A DNA stretch of 41,277 bases. Origin: Rhodobacterales bacterium (GTDB taxonomy: Bacteria > Pseudomonadota > Alphaproteobacteria > Rhodobacterales > Rhodobacteraceae). The stretch spans positions 1 through 41,277 of the forward strand of contig JANYFE010000065.1 in NCBI GenBank assembly GCA_025362795.1. The letters run 5' to 3'. Positions within the stretch are counted from its first letter, which is position 1. Each line of letters opens with the position of its first letter. The position numbers were made by a program, and so were the translations under genes. The notes below the pieces were generated by a model. The model searched no databases, was not told where the DNA came from, and saw only the letters and a program-made list of their open reading frames with translations. This document shows, in pieces, positions 25,813 to 34,748 of this stretch.

Positions 25813-26025
25813 TTACTTTGCGTAAGCCGCCTCGCGGGCCACTTCGCTGATCATGCCACGCGACAGGCCCAGATCCGACAGATCACGGTCGCTCAGCGCG
25901 TTCAGTTCGAACAGCGTCTGGCTGTAGACCTTGCGACGCTGCCGCGTGTCCGCAGCCACTTTCACAAACGCGGCGATCCGGTCAGAAAAGCTCAGAGACG
26001 CCGAGCGGGAATTCACATATGCCAT
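25813..26025 (-). CDS. DUF1127 small protein, CcaF1-like
   Basis: A 70-residue basic protein: MAYVNSRSASLSFSDRIAAFVKVAADTRQRRKVYSQTLFELNALSDRDLSDLGLSRGMISEVAREAAYAK. The C-terminal LxxLSDRDLxDLGLSRxxI is the DUF1127 signature. In Rhodobacter sphaeroides the DUF1127 protein CcaF1 is encoded directly upstream of the CcsR1-4 RNAs and binds RNA, affecting sRNA maturation. The identical order here makes this its counterpart. The ATG at 26023-26025 has GAGG six bases upstream; an ATG 12 bp earlier would bury that site. In R. sphaeroides the operon is driven by stress sigma factors RpoHI/RpoHII; I could not identify a clear promoter by eye. Confidence 0.93.
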   Translation of the reverse strand: MAYVNSRSASLSFSDRIAAFVKVAADTRQRRKVYSQTLFELNALSDRDLSDLGLSRGMISEVAREAAYAK

Positions 26026-26298
26026 TTTTAGCCTCACATTCTTTTACCTTGGCACCGCATCGTTCCGCTTACCGAACCGATCCTGTCGTGCTGTTAGGGC
26101 AAACATGGGCCAATTGCTGCACATGCACAATAGCTCGGTGAATCAATGCCGCCATGCAGCAAACGCATGGCTGAATGTCACGAAAAGTTCATGATTAACA
26201 GGCGTTTCGCTGAATTTTTGAGCATTTGGTCAACACGGCCTTGCCCTTTGCCGCAAAGCAGAACAGGCTTGTTGCACCTTTCGGCACAGGAGAAACCG

Positions 26299-27393
26299 AT
26301 GCCCCCGTCACGCGACGAAGTGCTAGCGCTGCTGGCGCGGATTTCCACCCCGGATGGCGGATCTTTTGTCAGCCGCGACTTGATTCGCGCCTTATCGGTC
26401 GAAAACGGTCAGGTGCGATTCATCATCGAAGCCCCCACCGCAGACGAGGCCCGCGCACTGGCCCCGGCGCAGATTGCCGCCGAACTGGCGCTCAAGGCGC
26501 TGCCCGGCGTGACCTCGGTGCAGGTGGTGATGACGGCCCATGGCCCCGCCGCCCGCCCCTTGCCAACCGCAGCGCCCGCCGCACCGCCCTCTTTCAAACT
26601 GGGCCAGCATCCCACCCCGCAACAGGGCGGCCCGCAACGCGTCAGCGGCGTTGACCGCATCATCGCCATCGCCTCCGGCAAGGGCGGCGTCGGAAAGTCC
26701 ACTGTCGCCTCGAACCTCGCGGTGGCCCTCGCCCGGCAGGGTCGCAAAGTCGGCCTGCTGGATGCAGATATATACGGCCCCTCACAACCTCGCATGATGG
26801 GCGTCTCCAAACGCCCCGCCTCGCCCGATGGCAAGATCATCGAACCTCTGACCGCGCACGGCGTCACCCTGATGTCGATTGGCCTGATGCTGAAGGACGA
26901 CGAGGCGGTAATTTGGCGCGGCCCGATGATCATGGGCGCGTTGCAACAGCTGATCTCGCAGGTTGCGTGGGGCAAACTCGACATCCTGATCATCGACCTG
27001 CCCCCCGGCACCGGCGACATTCAACTGACCCTGTGCCAACGCACCCACCTTACTGGCGCGATCGTCGTCTCCACCCCGCAGGATGTGGCGCTGCTGGACG
27101 CCCGCAAGGCGCTGGACATGTTCGTCAAGCTCAAGACCCCGGTTCTGGGCCTGATCGAAAACATGTCTACATACATCTGCCCCAACTGCGGCCACGAGGC
27201 GCATATCTTCGGCCATGGTGGTGTGGCGGCAGAGGCTGACAAGCTGGACCTGCCGTTCCTCGGCGAACTGCCCCTCAACCTCGAAGTCCGCGTCGCCGGC
27301 GACAGCGGCACCCCGATCGCGGCCACTGACAGCCCGCTGGCCGACCCCTATCTGCGTCTGGCCGCAAGGCTGATCGCTGGCGGCATGGCCTGA
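26299..27393 (+). CDS. mrp: Mrp/ApbC/NBP35-type iron-sulfur cluster carrier ATPase
   Basis: A 364-residue P-loop ATPase that carries and transfers [4Fe-4S] clusters in the cytosol. It has an N-terminal DUF59/MIP18-like domain ([43 protein letters not shown]), a Pro/Ala-rich linker at about 85-115, a deviant Walker [12 protein letters not shown] with Lys133, [31 protein letters not shown], and the cluster-binding Cys294-x-x-Cys297 in [14 protein letters not shown]. The ATG at 26299 follows AGGAG; the frame extends upstream to 26146 without homology. It is divergent from the DUF1127/sRNA locus. Confidence 0.95.
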   Translation: MPPSRDEVLALLARISTPDGGSFVSRDLIRALSVENGQVRFIIEAPTADEARALAPAQIAAELALKALPGVTSVQVVMTAHGPAARPLPTAAPAAPPSFKLGQHPTPQQGGPQRVSGVDRIIAIASGKGGVGKSTVASNLAVALARQGRKVGLLDADIYGPSQPRMMGVSKRPASPDGKIIEPLTAHGVTLMSIGLMLKDDEAVIWRGPMIMGALQQLISQVAWGKLDILIIDLPPGTGDIQLTLCQRTHLTGAIVVSTPQDVALLDARKALDMFVKLKTPVLGLIENMSTYICPNCGHEAHIFGHGGVAAEADKLDLPFLGELPLNLEVRVAGDSGTPIAATDSPLADPYLRLAARLIAGGMA

Positions 27394-27491
27394 CCCCGCC
27401 GCTTTCTGTCTCTGAATACCCCGCCGGTCGCTTCCACCGCTGCCGCCTGCGTTGTCGGGATGGCATGGGAAACCCCACACCCGCCGCCGCC

Positions 27492-27536
27492 GAATCACCC
27501 GAACGTGCCCGAATCCGAATCACTCGCCCGTGATTC
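27492..27536. promoter_or_regulatory. Cluster of four GANTC (CcrM) sites with a dyad, upstream of dcw
   Basis: GAATC at 27492, 27511 and 27517 and GATTC at 27532 give four GANTC sites in 45 bp. The last two belong to a perfect inverted repeat GAATCAC-tcgccc-GTGATTC (27517-27536). GANTC is the target of the alphaproteobacterial cell-cycle methyltransferase CcrM, and such sites control division genes in Caulobacter. The position between mrp and the dcw operon suits a methylation-sensitive promoter; function is inferred. Confidence 0.5.
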
Positions 27537-27849
27537 GCCGTGATTTACCTCAAAACTCACCCCGATTTCCCCCTTTGCAGCAACCCCAAGCCACGGCTTC
27601 TGCGCTGTGTCACGGACGCTGAAATATAACTTGGGATTTCATGGAACAAACCTATCTGGTAAATTTGATCTAAATATAGCGGAGATGTTCCAAAATTTCG
27701 CTACCTGTTGCGCAAACTCACCGTTTCATACCCCTAAATCCTGCGTTGCAACCGCGCCACACACAAGATCTTCGCTGTTTTTCGCGATTTTTTCCTTTGC
27801 CTCCCATGAAATCCCATGTCATCCCTGTTCTCACGAAGATGGAACGACA

Positions 27850-28055
27850 AACAAAGCAGGGGCGGCTCAAGACCCCGAATATAGGCGACAATAAACGGCA
27901 GGCTTCATACAGGCCAACGTTTCATCAAACAAAGAGATCCGGAGCGCGAGCGAGCAGACATCTCCCCCAAGATGGCAAGCGCAACTGGACGCCCAGCGAT
28001 GGGACAGAAGGCGGACCCGGCAGTGGCAGCAGCAGGGTCCGCCTATTTCATTTCA
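27850..28055 (+). ncRNA. upsM: UpsM-like sRNA from the mraZ 5' leader
   Basis: The 699-bp gap between mrp and mraZ has no convincing gene. In Rhodobacter sphaeroides the dcw operon has an unusually long leader, from which the abundant sRNA UpsM (about 200 nt) is released by partial termination upstream of mraZ. Here the same position holds a strong terminator hairpin (28009-28044) ending about 50 nt before the mraZ start. The 3' end is supported by that hairpin; the 5' end is only an estimate from the known length. An AT-rich stretch (about 27610-27900) upstream could carry the promoter; TATAGG at about 27882 is a possible -10. Confidence 0.5.
28009..28054 (+). terminator. Terminator/attenuator hairpin in the mraZ leader
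   Basis: AGGCGGACCC (28009-28018) pairs perfectly with GGGTCCGCCT (28035-28044): a 10-bp GC-rich stem, a 16-nt loop, then ATTTCATTTC. The moderate T-content fits the partial termination expected for a leader that must still allow dcw expression. Confidence 0.7.
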
Positions 28056-28092
28056 GGTTCTGGGACAGGACCACACGGGAAGGGCCGCTTAC

Positions 28093-28620
28093 GTGGCAAC
28101 CGAGGCGTTCAGAGGCGAGTTCTACCAGAAGGTAGACAGCAAGGCGCGGGTCTCGATCCCGGCTTCTCTGCGCCGTATCCTTGAAGCCGAAGACCCCGGT
28201 GCCAGCACCTCCCAGCGCGCCCGCGTCAACATGGTCTATGGCGGGGCAGGGCGGAATTTCGTCGAATGCTATTCGATGAACGGCGCCCGCGACCTCAACC
28301 ACCGCATCGCGCAGCTGCCGATGGGCAGCCCGCAGCGCGAAAAGGCCGAACTGACCTTCATCACCCGGTCCGTCGATGTTGACATCGACGAGGATGGCCG
28401 TCTGGTTCTGCCCGCCAAGGTCCGCGCCAAGATCGGCGTCACCGCAGAGGATCTGGCCGCCGGCTTTCAGGCCGCCTTTGCCGGTCGTCTGGAACGGTTT
28501 CAGCTGTGGAAGGGCGACACTTACGACGCTCTGGTCGTGGCTGCGGACGAGGATGGCGATGATATCCTGGGCGGTCAGGATCCATTGATCCTGCTGAAGA
28601 ACACCGTATCGGGGGGCTAG
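28093..28620 (+). CDS. mraZ: MraZ, division/cell-wall operon regulator
   Basis: A 175-residue protein of the AbrB-like MraZ family, a ring-forming DNA-binding regulator of the dcw cluster. It has two copies of the family core: [26 protein letters not shown] near the N-terminus and [28 protein letters not shown] in the second half. It starts with GTG at 28093 after GGGAAGGG. It is longer than the roughly 150 residues of enteric MraZ owing to an insertion ([14 protein letters not shown]) and a C-terminal tail, as is usual in Rhodobacteraceae. It is the first gene of a tight seven-gene operon. Confidence 0.95.
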   Translation: MATEAFRGEFYQKVDSKARVSIPASLRRILEAEDPGASTSQRARVNMVYGGAGRNFVECYSMNGARDLNHRIAQLPMGSPQREKAELTFITRSVDVDIDEDGRLVLPAKVRAKIGVTAEDLAAGFQAAFAGRLERFQLWKGDTYDALVVAADEDGDDILGGQDPLILLKNTVSGG

Positions 28621-28622
28621 CC

Positions 28623-29621
28623 GTGCAAGACAGCGATCCGCTGCCCGGTCGCCAACCTCATATCCCGGTCCTGTTGCGCCCGTTGCTGGCCGCAGTTGCC
28701 CCCGTGCAGGGTGTCTGGCTGGACGGCACCTTTGGCGCGGGCGGCTATGCCAAAGGCCTGCTGGCGGCCGGCGCAGATAAAGTAATCGGCATTGACCGCG
28801 ACCCGCAGGCGCTTGAAATGGCGTCACATTGGACCGCAGACTACGGCTCCCGCCTGCAGCTGATTGCCGGCACCTTCTCCGATCTTGACACGATTGCCGC
28901 CGAACCCCTCGACGGTGTGGTGCTGGACCTTGGCGTCTCCTCGATGCAGATCGACCAGCCCGAACGCGGCTTTTCCTTTCAAAAGGACGGCCCGTTGGAC
29001 ATGCGGATGAGCCAGTCTGGCGAAAGTGCTGCCGATATCGTCAACCGCGCGTCAGAAGCCACCTTGGCCGACATCCTGTATCTTTATGGCGAGGAACGCG
29101 CCTCGCGCCGCATCGCCCGTGCCATCGTGGAACAGCGCGCCCGCGAACCGATCCTGACCACCCTGCGCCTTGCCGAGATCGTCGCCAAATGCCTGCCGCG
29201 CCCGAAACCCGGGCAGTCCCATCCGGCAACCCGCAGCTTCCAGGCCCTGCGCATCGCGGTCAATGAAGAATACAGCGAACTCGCCCAAGGTCTCGCCGCC
29301 GCCGAACGCGCCTTGAAACCCGGTGGCATGCTGGCCGTCGTCACCTTTCATTCCACCGAAGACCGCATCGTCAAACGCTTCCTGCAACTTGCTTCGGGGG
29401 CCGATTCCAACGCCAACCGATACGCCCCCGCCACGACCCAGGCCGTCGCCCGCTTTACCCAAACCACCAAGGCCATCGCGGCAGACGACGCCGAACTCGC
29501 CCAAAACCCCCGCGCCCGCTCTGCCAAGCTGCGCGTGGCCCGCCGCACCCAAGCCCCGGCCCTGACGCTTGACCCCGCCCAGATCGACGTGCCGCAACTC
29601 TCGCAAAAAGGACGCCGCTGA
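28623..29621 (+). CDS. rsmH: RsmH, 16S rRNA (cytosine1402-N4)-methyltransferase
   Basis: A 332-residue SAM-dependent methyltransferase (older name MraW) that modifies C1402 in the 30S P-site. Marks are [14 protein letters not shown], the SAM loop [74 protein letters not shown], and [14 protein letters not shown] near the C-terminus. It begins with GTG 2 bp after the mraZ stop, so translation is probably coupled. Confidence 0.96.
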   Translation: MQDSDPLPGRQPHIPVLLRPLLAAVAPVQGVWLDGTFGAGGYAKGLLAAGADKVIGIDRDPQALEMASHWTADYGSRLQLIAGTFSDLDTIAAEPLDGVVLDLGVSSMQIDQPERGFSFQKDGPLDMRMSQSGESAADIVNRASEATLADILYLYGEERASRRIARAIVEQRAREPILTTLRLAEIVAKCLPRPKPGQSHPATRSFQALRIAVNEEYSELAQGLAAAERALKPGGMLAVVTFHSTEDRIVKRFLQLASGADSNANRYAPATTQAVARFTQTTKAIAADDAELAQNPRARSAKLRVARRTQAPALTLDPAQIDVPQLSQKGRR

Positions 29622-29987
29622 ATGCGCCCGGTTCTCTATGTTCTCAGCTTCATGGCCATGCTTGCCACCGCCTTCTGGGCCTACCGCGAGAATTACGCGA
29701 CCCAGCATCAGTTAAAGCAAATGGCCGTCGTCCAGGATGAAATCGCCGCCCTGCACGAGGAAATCGGGCTGCAACGCGCCGAATGGGCCTATCTGAACCG
29801 CCCTGAACGCCTGCGCGATTTGGCTACGCTGAACTTTGACCGGCTCGGCCTCTTGCCGATGGAGCCGGAACAACTCGGCGCCTCGGCGCAAGTCGCCTAT
29901 CCGGCAGCGCCGGTGCTGGTGATCACCGGCACGATTGAAACCCAAGGCTCGCTTGACCCCAATGCGCCGCAGGAACAGACGCCATGA
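29622..29987 (+). CDS. ftsL: FtsL, cell division protein
   Basis: A 121-residue bitopic membrane protein: one N-terminal transmembrane helix (MRPVLYVLSFMAMLATAFWAYREN), then a coiled-coil periplasmic segment (HQLKQMAVVQDEIAALHEEIGLQRAEWAYLNRPERLRDLA) and the conserved LGLLPMEPEQL. FtsL with FtsB and FtsQ activates septal peptidoglycan synthesis. The sequence is weakly conserved in general, but size, topology and its place between rsmH and ftsI identify it. It starts directly after the rsmH stop, with AAGGA 9 nt upstream, and overlaps ftsI by 4 bp. Confidence 0.92.
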   Translation: MRPVLYVLSFMAMLATAFWAYRENYATQHQLKQMAVVQDEIAALHEEIGLQRAEWAYLNRPERLRDLATLNFDRLGLLPMEPEQLGASAQVAYPAAPVLVITGTIETQGSLDPNAPQEQTP

Positions 29988-31786
29988 TCCGCACCCCGCT
30001 GCGCCCCTTGGCCCGCATCCTCGACGCCCGCGCCAAGGGCGAAAACCCCGATGTGATCGAACGCGAAAACATCAACGCCCGCCACGAAGTGATGCGCGAC
30101 AAAGCCCGTGGCCGCGCCGAAAAGCGGCTGCTGTTGCTGGGGATAGGCTTTTTCATGGCCTTCACGGTGATCGGCGTGCGCATGGGAATTCTGGCCGACT
30201 CGGTGCCGGTCGAGCCCCGCACCTCGGCCGGTGGTACCGAAATCACCGCGCAGCGCGCAGATATTCTCGACCGCCGGGGTCGCATCCTTGCCACCAACAT
30301 GCTGACCTATTCGCTGTACGCCCAGCCGCATGACATGGTGGACCCGGTCCACGCCGCCACCGAACTGGCCGCGATCTTCCCCGAACTCGACGCCAAGGCT
30401 TTGGAGCGCCGCTTCACCGACGGCCGGTCTTTCCTGTGGGTTCGCAAAGTCCTAAGCCCCGAACAGATGCAAAAGGTCCACGAAATCGGCGACCCCGGCC
30501 TGTATTTCGGCCCGCGCGAGATGCGGCTTTATCCCAATGGCAATCTGGCCTCCCACGTCCTTGGGGGTGCTGCCTTTGGGGCTGAAGGTGTGGCCTCCGC
30601 CGAAGTCATCGGCACCGCCGGCATCGAAAAAGACCTCGACGCCCGCCTGCGCGACCCGGCCCAGTCCGGCACGCCCCTGACCCTGTCGATTGACCTGACT
30701 TTGCAGGCCAATATCGAAGAAGTCCTGGCTACCGGCATGCGCATGATGAACGCCAAGGGGGCCGCGGCCATCCTGATGGACGTGCATTCGGGCGAGGTTC
30801 TGTCGCTGGCCAGCCTGCCCAGCTTCGACCCCAACGACCGCCCCGCCGTTGCCACCAAAGGTGATCCCTCCGACAGCCCCTTGTTCGACCGCGCGGTGCA
30901 GGGCGTCTACGAACTGGGCTCGACCTTCAAGATCTTCGCGGTGGCGCAGGCGATGGACCTGGGCCTCGTGAACCCCGAGACGCTGGTGGACGCCAATGCG
31001 CCGATGCACTGGGGCAAGTTCACCATCAAGGAATGGAGCAATCACAACTACGGCCCGCTCTTGTCGGTCACCGATGTCATTGCCAAATCGTCAAACGTCG
31101 GGGCCGCCCGTATCGGCCTGATGATCGGCGGCGAACGCCAGCGCGCCTTCCTGAAAGCAATGGGCCTGCTGGACCCGCCGCAGGCAGAGCTGATCGAGGC
31201 GCCGGGGGCCAAGGCACTGGTACCCGACCGCTGGTCGGAAATTGTCACGATCACCGCGTCCTATGGCCACGGCATCGCCTCCAGCCCGCTCAATCTGGCC
31301 GCCGCCTATGCCACCATCGCCAATGGCGGCATCAAGGTAACGCCGACCCTGCTGCACGCCACCCACCGCGAGCCGGGGGTGCGGGTGATCACCGCCGAAA
31401 CCGCCAAGGCCTGCGTGGCCATGCTGCGCCGCGTCGTGACCGAAGGCACCGCGACGCTGGCCAACGTGCCGGGCTATGCGGTGGCAGGCAAGACCGGCAC
31501 CGCCGAAAAGCCGCGCAAGGGTGGCGGTTACGACAGCAACAAGGTGATCAACACCTTCGCCGCGATGTTCCCCGCCAATGATCCGAAATATGTGCTGGTC
31601 GTCATACTGGATGAACCGGTCGAAACCTCCGGCCCGGTGCCACGCCGCACCGCCGGCTGGACCTCGGTCCCGGTCGCGGCAGAGATCATCCGCCGCATCG
31701 CCCCCCTGATGGGCCTCAGGCCACAGGTTGAATCCACCTCGCTTGACGGGCTAACTGCGGTCAAGGAACCCCTGGTGGCAGAGTGA
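29984..31786 (+). CDS. ftsI: FtsI (PBP3), septal peptidoglycan transpeptidase
   Basis: A 600-residue class B penicillin-binding protein. It has a cytoplasmic N-terminus, one helix (LLLLGIGFFMAFTVIGVRMGILA), a pedestal domain with RADILDRRGRILATNMLTYSLYA, and a transpeptidase domain with the three active-site motifs: STFK (Ser313-Lys316) in ELGSTFKIF, SSN (369-371), and KTG (503-505) in AVAGKTGTAEKPRKGG. It crosslinks peptidoglycan at the division site and is the target of beta-lactams. The start overlaps the ftsL stop (ATGA), and the end overlaps the murE GTG. Confidence 0.96.
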   Translation: MIRTPLRPLARILDARAKGENPDVIERENINARHEVMRDKARGRAEKRLLLLGIGFFMAFTVIGVRMGILADSVPVEPRTSAGGTEITAQRADILDRRGRILATNMLTYSLYAQPHDMVDPVHAATELAAIFPELDAKALERRFTDGRSFLWVRKVLSPEQMQKVHEIGDPGLYFGPREMRLYPNGNLASHVLGGAAFGAEGVASAEVIGTAGIEKDLDARLRDPAQSGTPLTLSIDLTLQANIEEVLATGMRMMNAKGAAAILMDVHSGEVLSLASLPSFDPNDRPAVATKGDPSDSPLFDRAVQGVYELGSTFKIFAVAQAMDLGLVNPETLVDANAPMHWGKFTIKEWSNHNYGPLLSVTDVIAKSSNVGAARIGLMIGGERQRAFLKAMGLLDPPQAELIEAPGAKALVPDRWSEIVTITASYGHGIASSPLNLAAAYATIANGGIKVTPTLLHATHREPGVRVITAETAKACVAMLRRVVTEGTATLANVPGYAVAGKTGTAEKPRKGGGYDSNKVINTFAAMFPANDPKYVLVVILDEPVETSGPVPRRTAGWTSVPVAAEIIRRIAPLMGLRPQVESTSLDGLTAVKEPLVAE

Positions 31787-33270
31787 CAATGGCCGACCGT
31801 GCAAAGACGCTTTCCGATCTTGGTTTGACCGGGCGGGCCGGGCGCGATCCACCGCTTGCGGGCCTTACCACCGACAGCCGCGCCGTCCGGCCCGGCTATC
31901 TGTTTGCCGCCCTGCCGGGTGTCAGCGTCCATGGTGCCAGCTTTATCGCCACCGCGCTTGACGCCGGGGCCGCCGCCATCCTGACCGACGCCGCCGGGGC
32001 CAAACTGGCGGCGGCGGCGCTTTCCACCTCCACCGCCGCCCTGATTATCGCCCAGGACCCGCGCGAGGCGCTCGCCAGCGCCGCCGCCCTGTGGTTCGGC
32101 GCACAACCTGAAACCATGGTCGCTGTCACCGGTACCAACGGCAAAACCTCGGTTGCCACCTTCGCCCGGCAAATCTGGACGCAACTTGGCCACGCCGCCA
32201 TCAACATCGGCACCACCGGGGTCGAAGGCGCCTGGGCCGCCCCTTCTGCCCATACCACCCCCGATCCGATCACCCTGCACCGCATGCTGGCGCAGGCCGC
32301 CGCCGCCGGTGTCACCCATGCCGCGATGGAGGCGTCCAGCCACGGCCTCGACCAGCGCCGCATGGATGGCGTCCGCCTGAAAGCCGCCGGTTTTACCAAT
32401 TTTTCCCAGGATCATCTTGATTACCACAAAACCTTCGACGCCTATTTCGCGGCCAAGGCCGCCCTCTTCACCCGCGTCCTGCCGCCCGAAGGTGTCGCCG
32501 TCATCAACCTGAACGACCCCAAAGGCGTCGAACTCGCCGATCTGGCGCAGGAGAGGGGCCAGGATCTGATCACCGTGGGCCATGACCCGGAATGCGACTT
32601 GCGCATCCTCGCCCAGCGTTTCGATGCGACAGGTCAGGATCTCCGCCTGTCGTGGAAAGGTCAGCCGCACCAGATCCGTCTCAACCTGATCGGCGGTTTT
32701 CAGGCCGAAAACGTCACCCTTGCCGCCGGTCTGGTCATCGCCGCCGGCGAAGTGGCCGGCGATGTGCTGGCCGCCCTGCCACATCTGACCGGCGTCAGAG
32801 GCCGCATGCAACTTGCCGCCACCCGCAAGAACGGTGCTTCGGTGTTCGTCGACTATGCCCACACCCCCGACGCCATCGCGACGGCCCTCAAGGCGCTTCG
32901 GCCGCATGTCATGGGCCGCCTGATCATCGTGTTCGGGGCCGGTGGCGACCGCGACCGCGGCAAGCGCCCGCTGATGGGGCAGGCTGCCGCCGCCCATGCC
33001 GACCTGCTGTATGTCACCGACGACAACCCCCGCTCCGAAGACCCCGCCACGATCCGCGCCGCCATCCTCGCCGCCTGTCCACAAGCCCGCGAGGTGGGCG
33101 ACCGGGCGGAGGCGATCCTGCGCGGGGTGGATGCCCTTTTGCCCGGCGACGCGCTTTTGATCGCGGGCAAAGGCCACGAAAGCGGCCAGACCATTCAGGG
33201 TCAGGTCTATCCCTTTGACGATGTTGAACAAGCTTCGGTGGCCGTGGCCGCACTGGACGGCGTGATATGA
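31783..33270 (+). CDS. murE: MurE, UDP-MurNAc-Ala-Glu:meso-diaminopimelate ligase
   Basis: A 495-residue Mur ligase that adds the third residue of the stem peptide in the cytosol. It has the N-terminal LAGLTTDSRAVRPGYLFAALPG, the ATP loop VAVTGTNGKTS (Lys121), the central AAMEASSHGLDQRRMDGVRLKAAGFTNFSQDHLDYH, GVRGRMQL, FVDYAHTPDAI, and DDNPRSEDP. DNPR is the motif for meso-diaminopimelate rather than lysine, as expected for a Gram-negative. A GTG at 31783 overlaps the ftsI stop (GTGA), and an ATG at 31789 is an equally possible start. Confidence 0.96.
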   Translation: MTMADRAKTLSDLGLTGRAGRDPPLAGLTTDSRAVRPGYLFAALPGVSVHGASFIATALDAGAAAILTDAAGAKLAAAALSTSTAALIIAQDPREALASAAALWFGAQPETMVAVTGTNGKTSVATFARQIWTQLGHAAINIGTTGVEGAWAAPSAHTTPDPITLHRMLAQAAAAGVTHAAMEASSHGLDQRRMDGVRLKAAGFTNFSQDHLDYHKTFDAYFAAKAALFTRVLPPEGVAVINLNDPKGVELADLAQERGQDLITVGHDPECDLRILAQRFDATGQDLRLSWKGQPHQIRLNLIGGFQAENVTLAAGLVIAAGEVAGDVLAALPHLTGVRGRMQLAATRKNGASVFVDYAHTPDAIATALKALRPHVMGRLIIVFGAGGDRDRGKRPLMGQAAAAHADLLYVTDDNPRSEDPATIRAAILAACPQAREVGDRAEAILRGVDALLPGDALLIAGKGHESGQTIQGQVYPFDDVEQASVAVAALDGVI

Positions 33271-34748
33271 CCCGCCCCGCCCAGTTGCCCCCGGCAGAGT
33301 TTGCCATGACCCTCTGGACCTCTGCCGACGCGGCTGCCGCCACCCACGGCACCTCCACCGCCGATTGGGTGGCCCGCGGCGTCTCGATCGACACCCGCAC
33401 CATCCAGCCCGGCGATCTGTTCGTCGCGCTGACCGACGCCCGCGACGGCCATGATTTCGTGGCCCAGGCCCTGTCAAAGGGTGCCGCCGCCGCCCTTGTC
33501 ACCCGCATCCCCGACGGCGTGCCACCCGAAGCGCCGCTCTTGATCGTCAAGGACGTGCTGACGGCGCTGCAAGACCTTGCCACCTTCGCCCGCAACCGCT
33601 CCGCTGCCCGCATCATCGGCGTGACCGGCTCTGTCGGCAAAACCTCCACCAAGGAAATGCTGCGCGCCATCCTGTCCGGCCAAGGCAAGACCCATGCCGC
33701 CGAGGCCAGCTACAACAACCACTGGGGCGTGCCGCTGACCCTGGCCCGCATGCCGCAAGATACCGATTTCGCGGTGGTCGAGATCGGCATGAACCACCCC
33801 GGCGAAATCGCCCCGCTTGCCAGATTGTCCCGCCTGCATGTCGCCCTGATCACCACCATCGCCCCGGCGCATCTACAGGCGTTCGACAGTCTTGACGGCA
33901 TCGCCACCGAAAAAGCCGCCATCTTCGACGGGCTGGAACCGGGCGGCACCGCCATCGTCCCCCTCGACACCCCCACCGCCGAACGCCTGCTGGCAAAGGC
34001 CCGTGCCACCGCCGGAACAGTCGTCACGTTTGGCGCTGACCCCACGTCCGACTACCACCTGACCCACGCCACCCTGTCCGACACCTGCACCGTGATCCGC
34101 GCCAGCCGCCACAGCCAGCCGTTCCTTTACAAGGTCATGGCGCCGGGCCGCCACTTCGCCGCCAATGGCCTTGCGGCACTTGCCGTGGCCGACGCGCTCA
34201 ACCTTGACCCTGTCGTCGCCGTCAATGACCTTGGCCGCTGGACCCCGCCCCAGGGCCGTGGCACCCGCGAACGCATCATGCTCGACCCGGTTGAAAGCCA
34301 CGGCTTCGACCTGATCGACGACGCTTTCAACTCGAATCCGGCGTCGCTTGCCGCTGCCCTTGACGTGCTGATTGCCACCCAGCCGCAAAACCGGGTGGGC
34401 CGCATCGCCAATGGCCGCCGCATCGCCATTCTGGGCGATATGCTGGAACTGGGCCCGACCGAGGACGCCCTGCACCTTGCCGTCGCGCAGCACCCCGGCC
34501 TTTCGCAAATCAGCACCATCCACTGCGTCGGCCCCCGTATGCAGGCGCTGTGGCGCGTCCTGCCACGGCTTCAACGCGGCCTGTGGACGGCGACCGCACC
34601 CGAACTCGGCCTGCACGTGCGCGGCCTGGTCGATGCCGGCGACGTGGTTCTGGTCAAAGGCTCCAAGGGCATCAAAGTGTCGCTGGTCGTTGACGCCCTG
34701 CGCAAACTGGGTCAAGGGCAGTCCTCCAAAGCGATGGGAGTGAGATGA
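33267..34748 (+). CDS. murF: MurF, UDP-MurNAc-tripeptide:D-Ala-D-Ala ligase
   Basis: A 493-residue Mur ligase that attaches D-Ala-D-Ala to complete the cytoplasmic pentapeptide. Marks are VSIDTRTIQPGDLFVAL, the ATP loop IIGVTGSVGKTSTKEML, ASYNNHWGVPLTLARM, VVEIGMNHPGEI, ALAVADALNLD, LIDDAFNSNPASLAAALDVL, ILGDMLELG and DVVLVKGSKGIK. The ATG at 33267 overlaps the murE stop (ATGA). Family similarity begins at MTLWTSADAAAA, so the ATG at 33306 is a serious alternative that would give 480 residues. Confidence 0.95.
   Translation: MTRPAQLPPAEFAMTLWTSADAAAATHGTSTADWVARGVSIDTRTIQPGDLFVALTDARDGHDFVAQALSKGAAAALVTRIPDGVPPEAPLLIVKDVLTALQDLATFARNRSAARIIGVTGSVGKTSTKEMLRAILSGQGKTHAAEASYNNHWGVPLTLARMPQDTDFAVVEIGMNHPGEIAPLARLSRLHVALITTIAPAHLQAFDSLDGIATEKAAIFDGLEPGGTAIVPLDTPTAERLLAKARATAGTVVTFGADPTSDYHLTHATLSDTCTVIRASRHSQPFLYKVMAPGRHFAANGLAALAVADALNLDPVVAVNDLGRWTPPQGRGTRERIMLDPVESHGFDLIDDAFNSNPASLAAALDVLIATQPQNRVGRIANGRRIAILGDMLELGPTEDALHLAVAQHPGLSQISTIHCVGPRMQALWRVLPRLQRGLWTATAPELGLHVRGLVDAGDVVLVKGSKGIKVSLVVDALRKLGQGQSSKAMGVR

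Noticed and set aside
27607-27894. Plus-strand frame in the mraZ leader (MSRTLKYNLGFHG...)
   Set aside because: It lies in the AT-rich leader, has no ribosome-binding site, and its composition is not protein-like.
27995-28075. TGGGACAG direct repeats upstream of mraZ as MraZ boxes
   Set aside because: The spacing (about 64 bp) does not fit the closely spaced repeats bound by MraZ, and both copies lie in or below the leader hairpin rather than at a promoter.
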